Of a stretch of DNA of 64,000 nt, positions 7,062 to 16,941 are shown piece by piece; the stretch's first letter is position 1; each line of letters opens with the position of its first letter. The stretch spans positions 1 to 64,000 of the forward strand of contig JANQHE010000021.1 in assembly GCA_028282785.1 (NCBI GenBank), read 5' to 3'. Made by a program: the position numbers and the translations under genes. The notes beneath the pieces are model-generated. The model saw only the letters and a program-made list of their open reading frames with translations, ran no database searches and was not told the DNA's origin. Source of the DNA: Bacteroidales bacterium (GTDB taxonomy: Bacteria > Bacteroidota > Bacteroidia > Bacteroidales > UBA12077).

Positions 7062-10000
7062 ATGTTAAAACGGTTATTAATTCTAATCTATTTTATTCCT
7101 GCCATATCAATAGCACAATTAAGCGATGATTTTGAAGATGCTGATATTTCTGATTGGACCCAAAGCACCGCAGGTCGATGGGCAGCTTCAGATATCTCCC
7201 CAATAGTGGGAACTTACTCATTACATCATATTTTCGATAACTCAGAAGCAGGGAAAGATCAAATTTCAATAGCTTTACCAACTTTAGATATGGATGAAGA
7301 TACAATTACCTGGAAATTTAAATTACTACATGGATATAATCCGTCATCATCAAATAATTGGTCGGTATTTTTAACAAGCGATGCTGCTGCATCCGAAATG
7401 CATCCTTCAGGATCAGCAAATGGATATGCTTTAGGAGTGAATTATACAGGATCAACCGATACATTAAAGTTCTGGAAAATTACATCAGGAAGCGCTACGG
7501 AACTTTTTAAAACTTCGATTAACTGGCAAAATGATGTTGGAACTTCAAAGGCACCTGCAATTGAAATAATTAGAACACCAACTTCGATGTGGGAAGTAAG
7601 TATTAATGTCGATGGGGATTTTAATAATTTAACAAAGGTTGGTTCAGGAGCAGATGCTTCATATTTATTTACCGGTAACTTTGGAATTTATTATGAATAT
7701 TCGTCTTCACAGGATCAACAATTATGGATTGATGATATTGAAGTTATAGGTGAAATTTTCGTTGATGATGTAGCTCCTGTGGTAGATACTTTTATGATTG
7801 TCTCATCAGCACAATTACAAATAGAGTTTAATGAAGCATTAGATTCATTAATTGCTGTAAATAAGCTAAATTATTCAATTGATGGTGAGATTGGAAATCC
7901 TGATTCCGTTAGCATTAATGCAAATAAAAAAATAGTTGAATTATTTTTAACACAGGATTTAACCAGTGGAGATTATTATAACCTGACCATACAGAATATT
8001 GAAGATGAAGCTAATAATGTAATGAATGATACTACGGTTAGTTTTCTATATTTTGTTCCGCAAGCATTCGATATTGTCATAAACGAAATTATGGCTGATC
8101 CAACTCCTGCAGTTAATTTACCGGAGTATGAATTTATCGAAATCAAAAATACAAGTCAATTTGAGATTGATTTGAGTGGATGGAGATTAAAAATCGGATC
8201 AACTTCAAAAGATTTTCCGGATTATATTTTGGATTCGGCAGAATTTGCGATTTTATGTTCGAGTTCAGCTGTAGACGCTTTAGACAGCTATGGAAACATT
8301 ATAGAGTTTTCCTCGCTTTCACTCACAAATTCAGGAACTTCAATTACTATTTTTGATGAACTAAATAACGTTATTGATTCGATTAACTTTACCGATGATT
8401 GGTACCAAGATCCTGATAAAGAAGAAGGAGGCTGGTCGATTGAAAGAGTAGATCCTTTAAATACCTGTTCAACTTTATCAAATTGGAAAGCAAGTACTGA
8501 TTCTGACGGAGGAACACCCGGAACGGAAAATTCGGTTTTTACTTCGAATATTGATAATGAATCGCCTCAGTTATTGGATGTTGAAATTATTTCAAATACA
8601 CAATTAAGAATAGTTTTTGATGAACCCGTTATAGTTTCAGCGTTATTAGAACGAACAAATTACTCAATAAATAATGGAATTGGAAATCCGGTATCCGTAT
8701 TTGTAAGTGAGGATCTACGGGAGGTTGAATTAGTCTTTTCAGCTCAATTTCCACAAGAGACAGAACTTACGTTAGTAATTGAAAATATGATTGATGAATG
8801 TGGAAATAGTAGCAATACGATTGAATATCTATTTACCTTTTATGTAGTGAAACCATATGATGTGGTTATCAACGAAATTATGGCAGATCCGGAACCGGCA
8901 TTATTTTTACCCGAGTTTGAATATATCGAGATTTATAATACTACGGATTATAATTTGAGTTTAAAAGGCTGGACATTAGCAGTTGGTAGTTCGCTTAAAA
9001 CAATTTCCTCAGGAAATATTAATTCGGGAAATTACCTTGTTTTATGTGATGAAGATGCTGAATCCAATTTTCAAGCCTATGGAAACGTCTTATCATTTTC
9101 AAGTTTCCCATCACTTGGAAATTCCGGACAAACTTTGACCCTTAGAGATTCTGAAGGTAAAATTATTTCAAATGTCACTTACTCTGATGAATGGTACCGG
9201 AACGAATATATAGCCGAAGGAGGCTGGTCACTGGAACAAATTGATCCTTTAAATCCATGTGGAGGAGAAAATAATTGGAAGGCGTCTGTTAACGAAATGG
9301 GCGGAACGCCGGGTGTGGTCAATTCAGTTCATGCAAGTAATCCGGATATAAATTCACCTGAACTCAAAAGGATTATTGTAATAGATGAAAATAATATTCA
9401 TTTGTTTTTCAGTGAACCACTTGACAGTTTATCAGCAATGTTAACCTCTTTATATACAGTTGATCAGGGCATTGGAAATCCTGATTCAATCGGTTTAATT
9501 GATCCTGATTATAAATCTTTAAAGCTATATTTTGAAAATAGTTTTGAATCAAACATAATCTATATGCTTGAGATTTCCGGAGGGTTAACCGATTGTGCAG
9601 GAAATGAAATAAACGGACAAAATTCAGCGAAGTTTTCTATTCCTGAACTACCGGTAAAAAATGATTTAGTTATCAACGAAATTCTTTTTAATCCTTTACC
9701 GGATGGATACGACTTTATTGAGATTTATAACAGATCAGAAAAAACGATTGATCTTAAAGAAATTCTAATTGCTTCGTATGATGATGAAAAATTGGAGTTT
9801 GCTGCTATTGAGACGTTAACTGGCGAAGGACATCTGATTTTTCCGCAAGATTACATCGTTATAACAGAGGATTCCGAAGCTGTTCAATCGCAATATATGA
9901 CAACAAATCCTGAAGGATTTATTACGGTGGATGATTTACCGGGTTATAACGATGACAAAGGAAGAGTTATACTTCTTGATCGATGGCAAAACGAAATTGA

Positions 10001-10502
10001 TAATTTAGGTTATGATGAGGATATGCATTTTGATTTGCTGGCAACAACCGAAGGAGTTTCGCTGGAAAGAATAAACTATGATAGGGATACAGATGATAAA
10101 ACTAATTGGCATTCAGCTTCGGAACTGGTGGGGTTTGCTACACCGGGATATGAAAACTCTCAGTATATGGATGTTGGAGATACTGAAGATGAAGTGAGTA
10201 TTGAGCCTGAAATTTTCTCCCCGGATAATGACGGTTTTGAGGATTTTGCCAATATTAGTTTTACTTTGGATGAACCAGGCTATGTAGCAAACATCAAGAT
10301 TTTTGATTCAAAAGGAAGGTTGGTTCGTTACCTGGCAAATAACCAGTTGCTTGGAATAAATGGAGTCATTAGCTGGGATGGTTTGGATGAAAAAAATCAA
10401 AAAGCACCGGTTGGAATTTACGTAGTATTTATTGAGATCTTTGATTTGGAAGGAAATGTAAAGCAATTCAAAGAATCAGTTGTTGTAGGAGCTAAATGGT
10501 AG
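7062..10502 (+). CDS. Large exported protein with three lamin-tail-domain modules
   Basis: 1146 residues. A signal peptide ends after about residue 18 (AISIA-QLSDDF). Next comes a concanavalin/LamG-like domain (about 20-230), then repeated modules of an SbsA-type Ig-like domain followed by a lamin tail domain. The lamin tail parts start at VINEIMADP near residues 337 and 601 and at VINEILFNP near 869. The C-terminus (about 1050-1146) begins with EPEIFSPDNDGFEDF and continues with a FlgD-Ig-like fold (ISWDGLDEKNQKAPVGIYV), typical of Bacteroidota exported proteins. It is probably cell-surface or secreted; the ligand is unknown. The three modules look like internal duplications. It stands alone, divergent from asd. 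Confidence 0.85.
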   Translation: MLKRLLILIYFIPAISIAQLSDDFEDADISDWTQSTAGRWAASDISPIVGTYSLHHIFDNSEAGKDQISIALPTLDMDEDTITWKFKLLHGYNPSSSNNWSVFLTSDAAASEMHPSGSANGYALGVNYTGSTDTLKFWKITSGSATELFKTSINWQNDVGTSKAPAIEIIRTPTSMWEVSINVDGDFNNLTKVGSGADASYLFTGNFGIYYEYSSSQDQQLWIDDIEVIGEIFVDDVAPVVDTFMIVSSAQLQIEFNEALDSLIAVNKLNYSIDGEIGNPDSVSINANKKIVELFLTQDLTSGDYYNLTIQNIEDEANNVMNDTTVSFLYFVPQAFDIVINEIMADPTPAVNLPEYEFIEIKNTSQFEIDLSGWRLKIGSTSKDFPDYILDSAEFAILCSSSAVDALDSYGNIIEFSSLSLTNSGTSITIFDELNNVIDSINFTDDWYQDPDKEEGGWSIERVDPLNTCSTLSNWKASTDSDGGTPGTENSVFTSNIDNESPQLLDVEIISNTQLRIVFDEPVIVSALLERTNYSINNGIGNPVSVFVSEDLREVELVFSAQFPQETELTLVIENMIDECGNSSNTIEYLFTFYVVKPYDVVINEIMADPEPALFLPEFEYIEIYNTTDYNLSLKGWTLAVGSSLKTISSGNINSGNYLVLCDEDAESNFQAYGNVLSFSSFPSLGNSGQTLTLRDSEGKIISNVTYSDEWYRNEYIAEGGWSLEQIDPLNPCGGENNWKASVNEMGGTPGVVNSVHASNPDINSPELKRIIVIDENNIHLFFSEPLDSLSAMLTSLYTVDQGIGNPDSIGLIDPDYKSLKLYFENSFESNIIYMLEISGGLTDCAGNEINGQNSAKFSIPELPVKNDLVINEILFNPLPDGYDFIEIYNRSEKTIDLKEILIASYDDEKLEFAAIETLTGEGHLIFPQDYIVITEDSEAVQSQYMTTNPEGFITVDDLPGYNDDKGRVILLDRWQNEIDNLGYDEDMHFDLLATTEGVSLERINYDRDTDDKTNWHSASELVGFATPGYENSQYMDVGDTEDEVSIEPEIFSPDNDGFEDFANISFTLDEPGYVANIKIFDSKGRLVRYLANNQLLGINGVISWDGLDEKNQKAPVGIYVVFIEIFDLEGNVKQFKESVVVGAKW

Positions 10503-10506
10503 TATA

Positions 10507-11025
10507 ATGGAGGGTTTAACAATCAGAACAGCAAATAGAAAAGATATATTGAATTTATCAGTATTAAAGAAACAAGTATTTATTAACACATATGCACTAA
10601 ATGGAATTGATAGTGAATTTTCAAATCATATTACCAAAAACCTTTCCGAGGATATGATCTTGAAGTCTATAGAAGATGAGAATAAATTAATATTACTTGC
10701 TGAAAAAGATGAATTCTTACTTGGATGTGCTGAATTGTTTTTGAATAGCACGTGTCAGGAAACAAAAAATAAAAGCCCCGAACTAAATGTTCTTTATGTG
10801 TTCGAACATGCAAAGAACAAAGGAGTAGGCTATAAATTACTAACTGAATCAGAAAGAGTTGCGAAGAGAATGGACTATCCGGGTATGTGGCTTACGGTTT
10901 ACCATGAAAACTTCAATGCTATAAAATTCTACTTAAGGCAGTCTTATAAAGATATTGGAACCTTTCAGTTTGAGATGGAAGGCAAATTTCATGAAAATAG
11001 AATAATGTATAAAGCTTTTAATTAG
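10507..11025 (+). CDS. GNAT-family N-acetyltransferase
   Basis: 172 residues. The acetyl-CoA pyrophosphate-binding loop appears as KNKGVGYKLL (about residues 99-108), and the C-terminal TVYHENFNAIKFYLRQSYKD segment is the usual GNAT motif B with the conserved Asn and Tyr. The enzyme would transfer an acetyl group from acetyl-CoA to an amine; the substrate is unknown. It starts 4 bases after the large lamin-tail gene and converges with the PD40 lipoprotein, overlapping its stop by 8 bases. Confidence 0.88.
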   Translation: MEGLTIRTANRKDILNLSVLKKQVFINTYALNGIDSEFSNHITKNLSEDMILKSIEDENKLILLAEKDEFLLGCAELFLNSTCQETKNKSPELNVLYVFEHAKNKGVGYKLLTESERVAKRMDYPGMWLTVYHENFNAIKFYLRQSYKDIGTFQFEMEGKFHENRIMYKAFN

Positions 11026-12028
11026 CTAATACTTGTTTTTTTAACTCTTGAATAAACGAAGCATCAACCCAATAAATATCTTGAGACCCGTTACCAGGGC
11101 TTTGCAATATATTTGTAAATTCTTCGGATGATAGTTGATTTTTAGTTAGCTTTTTTAGTGTATACTTGTTACTTATGAAGAAAAGGTACTTTTGATCAAA
11201 TGTAACAAAGGGCCTTAATTCTACATTTTCGGTATTTACAATTCTTCCAAGATTTATAGCTTTTAACCACTTATCATCATCATTCCGAAAACTGATATAA
11301 ATATCTTGATAGCCAAAACTTTCCGATTCTCTCATAGAATCAAACAGGATATAACTTTCATCAGGAGCAATATATGGGTGAAAGTCATGTGTATTACTAT
11401 TTACTGCATCACTCAATTTTTCAGGTTCCTGATAACTTCCATTTTTATACTTTGAGACATATATGTCGGAAACATTTCTTTCTATCTCTGCGTTGAAGTA
11501 AATGTTCCCACTTAAGGCAACAGAAGGATTTGTTCCATTTATTTCATAATCTAAGCCAAAATTTATTTCCTGAGGATTTTCCCACATTCCGTTAACTTTC
11601 TCTGCAAACCAAATACCATGGTAAAAATCTTCAGAGATTTCTGAAGAATCTTTTATTCTTGTTGAGTTAAAGTATAATTTATCACCATTCGGAGAAACAA
11701 ATGGATAATAGTCAGACCGATTAATATTTACAAAAGGAAGTTCTTTCGGAATGGACCAGATAGAATCCACCATTTTAGAATAAAAGATTGCTCTTGGGGT
11801 ATAAGCTGGGCCACACCTGAAGAAAAACATTTCCTTCCCGGAGGGTGAAAAACAGATATTCATTTCATGAAAACCTGTTGAAATTAAACCTGGTGCAAAT
11901 ACTTGTGGTATTTTTCCAGGTAAGGGTTGGCCAAAATACTGCCCTTTTATTTCTTCAAAATTTGACTCATTTATGCATGAAAACAATGATAAAATAATAA
12001 AAAGAAAAAAATAAATGAATTTTTTCAT
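11018..12028 (-). CDS. PD40 (WD40-like) beta-propeller lipoprotein
   Basis: 336 residues. A signal peptide ends in LSLFSC, a lipobox with Cys at about residue 18. The rest is a propeller of repeated blades of the TolB/PD40 type: FSPSGKEMFFFR, VSPNGDKLYFNS, PSVALSGNIYFN, IAPDESYILFDS and TFDQKYLFFIS. PD40 lipoproteins in Bacteroidota are often attached to OmpA-like or exporter systems, but no such partner is next to it. The MFS gene upstream is in the same direction, 19 bases away, so they may share a transcript. Confidence 0.85.
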   Translation of the reverse strand: MKKFIYFFLFIILSLFSCINESNFEEIKGQYFGQPLPGKIPQVFAPGLISTGFHEMNICFSPSGKEMFFFRCGPAYTPRAIFYSKMVDSIWSIPKELPFVNINRSDYYPFVSPNGDKLYFNSTRIKDSSEISEDFYHGIWFAEKVNGMWENPQEINFGLDYEINGTNPSVALSGNIYFNAEIERNVSDIYVSKYKNGSYQEPEKLSDAVNSNTHDFHPYIAPDESYILFDSMRESESFGYQDIYISFRNDDDKWLKAINLGRIVNTENVELRPFVTFDQKYLFFISNKYTLKKLTKNQLSSEEFTNILQSPGNGSQDIYWVDASFIQELKKQVLAN

Positions 12029-12047
12029 AGTTCATTTTAACGAATTA

Positions 12048-13217
12048 TTATTTAATGAAATTATACTTTTTTTTTAGAATCAGAACAAATGGTATAGCAA
12101 AAAAAGCTAATCCGGATGAAATTTTATAGGTGTCAATGAGTCCGATAAAATCACTGATAATACCAACAACTAAGTTAGTTAATGATGCAGATACAAAAGA
12201 TATAAACATAAACACGCCACTTAAAAAAGCCTGGTGTTCCGAATCAAAATCCATAACTAATGCAAGTAACACAGGTGTTGAGGAAATAATAAAAAATCCT
12301 AATGCTAAAAGAATAGGAAACATTAATGCTCCTTCGGAATAAGTGAATCCGAGCATTAGAAAAGGAGATATCAATATAATGAAAGTTAGCGTTCTTAATC
12401 TGCCGATTTTGTCAGAAAAAGTACCTGCCAGGTAGGCTCCAATGGCTCCTGCAAATTCGAATACCGAAAGAGAGGCCCCTCCTAACCATAACGAACCGCC
12501 TTTTTCATCCAGGTAGGTTGGCAGAAAACTCGTTATGGATGTTTTCATAAATGCTCTAAAAAACATGATACCCGCAATTAGAATAAAAAACGGAAGATGC
12601 TGTTTAAATGTTTGCTTTATCCCGGCATAGGATTTTTTATCCTTAATATCTTTTGAAATATTTATATTTCTTAACCGGAAAAAAAGAATCAAAGAAGCTA
12701 ATAAACCAAATGGTATTAACTTAAAGGTTCCTTCAAGTCCCCAGACATCAACTGCAGCAACTATAATTAAAGGCCCTACGGTCCTCGCAGCTTCTCCTCC
12801 CAACATGTAGAAACTCATTCCCTTCCCAATCCTATCTCCTGATATTTTTTTTATCAGAACAGGTGTTGGAACGTGGAACATAGCACTGCTTAACCCCACA
12901 ACAAACAATAAAATAATAATTATTGTATAATAAGGAGAAACACCAAGTAAACTCATACAAATAGTTGTGATCGCAGGTGCAAGAATAACTAAATACCTTA
13001 TCTTTAAATTTTCTGCAATAATTCCAATAAATGGATTTAATAGGTTTGGAATTTGTTGGGCTACAAAAAGTAAACTAACAAGCGTATTATTTATACCAAA
13101 TTTGGATTTTAACAAAGGAACAACAGGAGCAAGAAAGGCAGTATAAGTATCATGAACAAAATGTGCAATAGAAATATATAAAACATTGCTTGTTTGAAAC
13201 TTTCTACTTTTTTGCAT
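12048..13217 (-). CDS. MFS transporter, fosmidomycin-resistance (Fsr)-like
   Basis: 389 residues with about 12 transmembrane helices. The opening ISIAHFVHDTYTAFLAPVVPLL and the FHVPTPVLIKK segment resemble the Fsr branch of the major facilitator superfamily, where the second element is usually FHPE-like. Members export small drugs or metabolites by proton antiport, and the true substrate here is unknown. It could be the first gene of a two-gene unit with the PD40 lipoprotein. Resistance should not be assumed from the family name. Confidence 0.85.
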   Translation of the reverse strand: MQKSRKFQTSNVLYISIAHFVHDTYTAFLAPVVPLLKSKFGINNTLVSLLFVAQQIPNLLNPFIGIIAENLKIRYLVILAPAITTICMSLLGVSPYYTIIIILLFVVGLSSAMFHVPTPVLIKKISGDRIGKGMSFYMLGGEAARTVGPLIIVAAVDVWGLEGTFKLIPFGLLASLILFFRLRNINISKDIKDKKSYAGIKQTFKQHLPFFILIAGIMFFRAFMKTSITSFLPTYLDEKGGSLWLGGASLSVFEFAGAIGAYLAGTFSDKIGRLRTLTFIILISPFLMLGFTYSEGALMFPILLALGFFIISSTPVLLALVMDFDSEHQAFLSGVFMFISFVSASLTNLVVGIISDFIGLIDTYKISSGLAFFAIPFVLILKKKYNFIK

Positions 13218-13274
13218 ATGGTTTGGATGTTTCTTTTTTTTAAAAAAGTTTAACCTGATCCATTCAATGGACCA

Positions 13275-13303
13275 AATAAAAAACCGGGCTTAACCCGGTT
13301 TAA
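13275..13303 (-). terminator. Rho-independent terminator after punA
   Basis: On the minus strand AAACCGGG pairs with CCCGGTTT (arms at 13281-13288 and 13294-13301, 5-base loop), followed by TTTTTTATTT. It lies directly behind the punA stop codon and closes the nadB-lpxK-punA unit. Confidence 0.88.
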
Positions 13304-13304
13304 A

Positions 13305-14114
13305 TTATAATTGAGAAATTAATTCTTTCATAATGAGCGTCATCTTTTTTTCTGCTTTAGCTGCAACCGTTTGGACTTCTTCATGAGTTATTTCCACAAT
13401 TTTACCGAGAACTCCTAAATCAGTAATAATTGAAATTGCGAAACAGGGAATTCCCATTTGCCTTGCTACAATAACTTCAGGGGTTGTTGACATTCCTACC
13501 GTATCACCACCTATTATCCTGAAATATTCATATTCTTTAGGTGTTTCAAATGTAGGGCCAGTTGTAGCAACATAGCAACCAACCTGAGTTTTTATATGAT
13601 TCTTTTTTGCAATTTCCTGTGCTCTGGCAATAAGAACCTTATCATAAGGTTCGCTCATATCAGGAAAACGTGCTCCAAAATCGTTGTCGTGCACTCCAAT
13701 TAAAGGATTGGGAATAAGATTAATATGATCATTAATAATCATTAAATCGCCAATTTCGAAGTCAGGATTTACACCACCACTTGCATTTGAAACTAACAAA
13801 GTTTTGATTCCTAAGTACTTCATTACACGGACAGGGAATGTTACTTCCATTGGAGTATATCCTTCATAATAATGAAATCTACCTTGCATAGCAACGATAT
13901 TCTTTCCTCCTAATTCTCCGAAAATTAACCTTCCGTGATGGCCTTCAACAGTTGATACCGGGAAATTAGGAATATCTTCATAATTTAAAGTATGTTGAAT
14001 TTTAATTTCATTTACTAAACCTCCTAACCCGGTTCCCAGAATTATGCCTACTTCCGGAACAAAATCAAACTTACTTTGGATAAATGAAACTGTTTGTCTG
14101 GTATTTTCTAACAT
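13305..14114 (-). CDS. punA: Purine nucleoside phosphorylase
   Basis: 269 residues from ATG 14114; an in-frame TTG two codons upstream is less likely. It belongs to the trimeric PNP/MTAP family: the phosphate-binding GTGLGGL, the EGHHGRL loop, MQGRFHYYEGY, the SNASGGVNP segment and GMSTTPEV are all present. It cleaves purine nucleosides with phosphate to free base plus ribose 1-phosphate for salvage. It overlaps the 3' end of lpxK by 44 bases, which implies translational coupling, and ends at a terminator. Confidence 0.95.
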   Translation of the reverse strand: MLENTRQTVSFIQSKFDFVPEVGIILGTGLGGLVNEIKIQHTLNYEDIPNFPVSTVEGHHGRLIFGELGGKNIVAMQGRFHYYEGYTPMEVTFPVRVMKYLGIKTLLVSNASGGVNPDFEIGDLMIINDHINLIPNPLIGVHDNDFGARFPDMSEPYDKVLIARAQEIAKKNHIKTQVGCYVATTGPTFETPKEYEYFRIIGGDTVGMSTTPEVIVARQMGIPCFAISIITDLGVLGKIVEITHEEVQTVAAKAEKKMTLIMKELISQL

Positions 14115-15171
14115 ATTCAATAATTTGTTGATTAAAATTTTCCGCCTGATTGTTTAAAAATTCAACCTGAACCGGAATATAGAAAAATGAATCTTTTAGA
14201 CTTTGAGCAATATTACTAAATTTTTGTAAACGCATAGCATCTTTTTCTGTGGTAATTATGATTTTATTTTTTGATGCTGTTTTATTGAATTTATTCTCAA
14301 TTGCCTTGAAATCAGACTCTTTAAATTCATAATGATCCGAATATTCTAAAACTTGAATTTTTTTGGAAATATTTTCTGCCAGGTACATCTTTAAAGGTTT
14401 TGGATTTGCAATTCCGGTTACCAAAAAAATTTCAAATTCCATTACTTCTTCAATATTCTTCATCATATCATTGTTATAGACAGCTTTTAAATTTCCATAA
14501 CTAAAAGTAGAAAAAAATACCTTTTGATCAGAAGCAGGTTTTATCTTATGTAAGATCTTATTTTGAATCTCAACACTTATATTTTGGGGAGATTTTGTAA
14601 TCACAATAATATCAGCTCTCTTTTTTTCAAGCTTATTATCACGTAAGTTACCTAACGGAATCATAAAATCCTTACGGATTGGCCTAAAGTAATCGATCAA
14701 CAGAATAGATAATCCGGGATTAACTTTTCTGTGTTGGAATGCATCGTCCAATAAAATTACTTCAGTATCAGGTTCCGAACTAATTAATTTATTAATACCA
14801 TTAGTTCTATCAGCATCAACAGCAACGTTTATTTGAGGAAATTTCTGTTTTATTTGTTTTGGTTCGTCACCAATATCTTGTTCTGTTGATTTAATATCCG
14901 AAAGAATAAATCCTTCTGTTCTTCTTTTATAACCTCTGCTTAAAGTTGCAATTTTAAATTTATCCTGTAATAAATTTACTAAATATTCAATATGAGGCGT
15001 TTTTCCTGTACCACCAACCGTAATATTTCCAACTGAAATAAGAGGAATATTAAATTCATTTGATTTTAAAATTCCAAAGTCGTAAAAACGGTTTCGTGTA
15101 AATACCACAAAGCCATAAATTAGGCTTATTGGTAATAAAATTGGAGAAAGTATGATTCTTAAAAGTTGCAT
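14071..15171 (-). CDS. lpxK: Tetraacyldisaccharide 4'-kinase LpxK
   Basis: 366 residues from ATG 15171, reading MQLLRIILSPILLPISLIYG. Longer in-frame starts would run into nadB, and this start lies 10 bases after the nadB stop. It has an N-terminal membrane-associated helix and the P-loop VGGTGKTP (about residues 50-57). LpxK phosphorylates the lipid A disaccharide precursor at the inner membrane, so the organism makes lipid A. It sits in a compact unit with nadB upstream and punA downstream. Confidence 0.95.
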   Translation of the reverse strand: MQLLRIILSPILLPISLIYGFVVFTRNRFYDFGILKSNEFNIPLISVGNITVGGTGKTPHIEYLVNLLQDKFKIATLSRGYKRRTEGFILSDIKSTEQDIGDEPKQIKQKFPQINVAVDADRTNGINKLISSEPDTEVILLDDAFQHRKVNPGLSILLIDYFRPIRKDFMIPLGNLRDNKLEKKRADIIVITKSPQNISVEIQNKILHKIKPASDQKVFFSTFSYGNLKAVYNNDMMKNIEEVMEFEIFLVTGIANPKPLKMYLAENISKKIQVLEYSDHYEFKESDFKAIENKFNKTASKNKIIITTEKDAMRLQKFSNIAQSLKDSFFYIPVQVEFLNNQAENFNQQIIEYVRKYQTNSFIYPK

Positions 15172-15181
15172 AAAACCATTG

Positions 15182-16762
15182 TTAAAATTCAGATACCGTA
15201 TGTTTCTTAGGATAATCAATCGTATAATGCAATCCCCGGCTTTCATGTATATCCTGGGCCATTTTTATAATTAGATAACCGACATTAATTAAATTTCTTA
15301 ATTCACAAAGTTTTTGGGATAAGATAGATTTTTGATATAACTCTTCGGTTTCTTTATAAATTATTTCAAGTCTTCTTAAAGCTCTTTCCAACCGAAGGTT
15401 TGAACGTACAATGCCTACATAGTTACTCATGATCTGTTGCACTTCTTTGTAATTTTGTGTAATCATAATCATTTCTTCTGTGTAAGTTGCACCCTTCGTA
15501 TCCCATTCGGGAATATTTTTATTGATTTTAATATGATTAGTTCGTGAAATAGTGTGTTTTGCTGCTCTATCGGCATAAACAACTGCTTCTGATAATGAAT
15601 TTGAAGCCAGTCGGTTAGCACCATGCAATCCGGTAGAAGAAACTTCTCCGGCAGCATAAAGACGGTTAATTGTGCTGCAGCCGTTTTTGTCAACTTTAAT
15701 ACCTCCACACATGTAGTGTGCCGCAGGAATGACAGGAATAGGATCTTTTGTGATATCGATATTTAGCGACAGGCATTTTTTATAAATATTGGGAAAATGT
15801 TCTTTTAGTTTTTCAGAATCTAAATGAGTAGCATCCAATAAAACATGATCACTACCTGATATCTTCATTTCATGGTCGATAGCGCGGGCAACAATATCTC
15901 GTGGTGCTAGACTTTCACGTTTATCATATTTATGCATAAACTCTTTACCGTCAAATGTTTTAAGAATAGCACCAAATCCTCGTAATGCTTCAGTTATTAA
16001 AAAGGACGGTTTAACACCAGGATTGTATAGTGAAGTTGGGTGAAATTGAATAAATTCCATATTTTCAATAATTCCTTTAGCACGATAAACCATTGCTACA
16101 CCATCACCTGTTGCAATTTTAGGATTCGTGGTTGTATCATAGAGGTTGCCCGTTCCCCCGGTTGCAATTAAAGTAATTTTTGATAAATAAGTATCAACCT
16201 GATCATTTTTTAAGTTAAGAACATAAGCACCATAACATTCAGTATCTTTATGGCTACGTTTTACCAGCTTTCCTAAATGGTGCTGCGTAATAATATCGAC
16301 CGCAAAATGGTTTTCCAATAACTCAATATTTTTATGGCTCTTAACTCTGTTTACTAAAGAATTCTGTATTTCTTCTCCTGTGTTATCTTTATGGTGTAAT
16401 ACCCGGTATTCCGAATGTCCACCTTCTCTTCCCAAATCATACTTTCCCTTTTCATTCTGATCAAAATTCACTCCCCATTCAATAAGCTGTTTTATTTGAG
16501 CCGGAGCTTCTTGAACTACCATTTCAACAATTTTACGGTTACATAAGCCATCACCGGCTCCCATAGTATCTTCCACGTGTTTTTCGAAGTTATCCGGCTC
16601 ATAGGTAACTGCAGCAATTCCTCCTTGTGCATACTTAGTGTTTGATTCTTCCAAAGTAGTTTTACTGATAAGAATTACTTTGCCATGCTCTGCTACTTTA
16701 AGTGCGAAGCTTAGGCCTGCTATTCCGGAACCAATAACCAGGAAATCGGTTTCTTTGATCAT
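15182..16762 (-). CDS. nadB: L-aspartate oxidase
   Basis: 526 residues. The FAD-binding loop GSGIAGL is at residues 11-17, followed by the family hallmark NTKYAQGGIA, HPTSLY, and GEVSSTGLHGANRLASNSL near the second FAD contact. NadB oxidises L-aspartate to iminoaspartate in de novo NAD synthesis. The partners nadA and nadC are not in the window. The C-terminal helical domain is complete. It is first in a unit with lpxK and punA, with a likely -7 box at 16798-16805. Confidence 0.96.
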   Translation of the reverse strand: MIKETDFLVIGSGIAGLSFALKVAEHGKVILISKTTLEESNTKYAQGGIAAVTYEPDNFEKHVEDTMGAGDGLCNRKIVEMVVQEAPAQIKQLIEWGVNFDQNEKGKYDLGREGGHSEYRVLHHKDNTGEEIQNSLVNRVKSHKNIELLENHFAVDIITQHHLGKLVKRSHKDTECYGAYVLNLKNDQVDTYLSKITLIATGGTGNLYDTTTNPKIATGDGVAMVYRAKGIIENMEFIQFHPTSLYNPGVKPSFLITEALRGFGAILKTFDGKEFMHKYDKRESLAPRDIVARAIDHEMKISGSDHVLLDATHLDSEKLKEHFPNIYKKCLSLNIDITKDPIPVIPAAHYMCGGIKVDKNGCSTINRLYAAGEVSSTGLHGANRLASNSLSEAVVYADRAAKHTISRTNHIKINKNIPEWDTKGATYTEEMIMITQNYKEVQQIMSNYVGIVRSNLRLERALRRLEIIYKETEELYQKSILSQKLCELRNLINVGYLIIKMAQDIHESRGLHYTIDYPKKHTVSEF

Positions 16763-16797
16763 CGAATGAGATTTTTTAGTAATTATTTGATAATAAA

Positions 16798-16805
16798 CAA
16801 AAGTA
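16798..16805 (-). promoter_or_regulatory. Candidate -7 promoter element for nadB-lpxK-punA
   Basis: TACTTTTG on the minus strand, a full TAnnTTTG match, lies 35 bases upstream of the nadB ATG. No -33 TTG is seen at normal spacing. Confidence 0.45.
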
Positions 16806-16897
16806 GAAATTGTTAGTGAAAAAAATATAATTATTACAGGTATTATAAGACATGAACGTATAAATCAATAATGTTATGATTTAAAAACTATTTCGAT

Positions 16898-16905
16898 TAT
16901 TTTTG
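16898..16905 (+). promoter_or_regulatory. Candidate -7 promoter element for glyS and the downstream operon
   Basis: TATTTTTG matches TAnnTTTG, 36 bases upstream of the glyS ATG. The -33 region is not convincing. If glyS and the polysaccharide genes are one transcript, this is the main upstream promoter visible for them. Confidence 0.4.
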
Positions 16906-16941
16906 TCTGATTAATTTCAAAAAGCAAAAATATTTTAGAAT

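Noticed and set aside
12048-13217. Fosmidomycin resistance determinant
   Set aside because: Only family-level resemblance is visible. The substrate cannot be inferred, so it is listed as an Fsr-like MFS permease.
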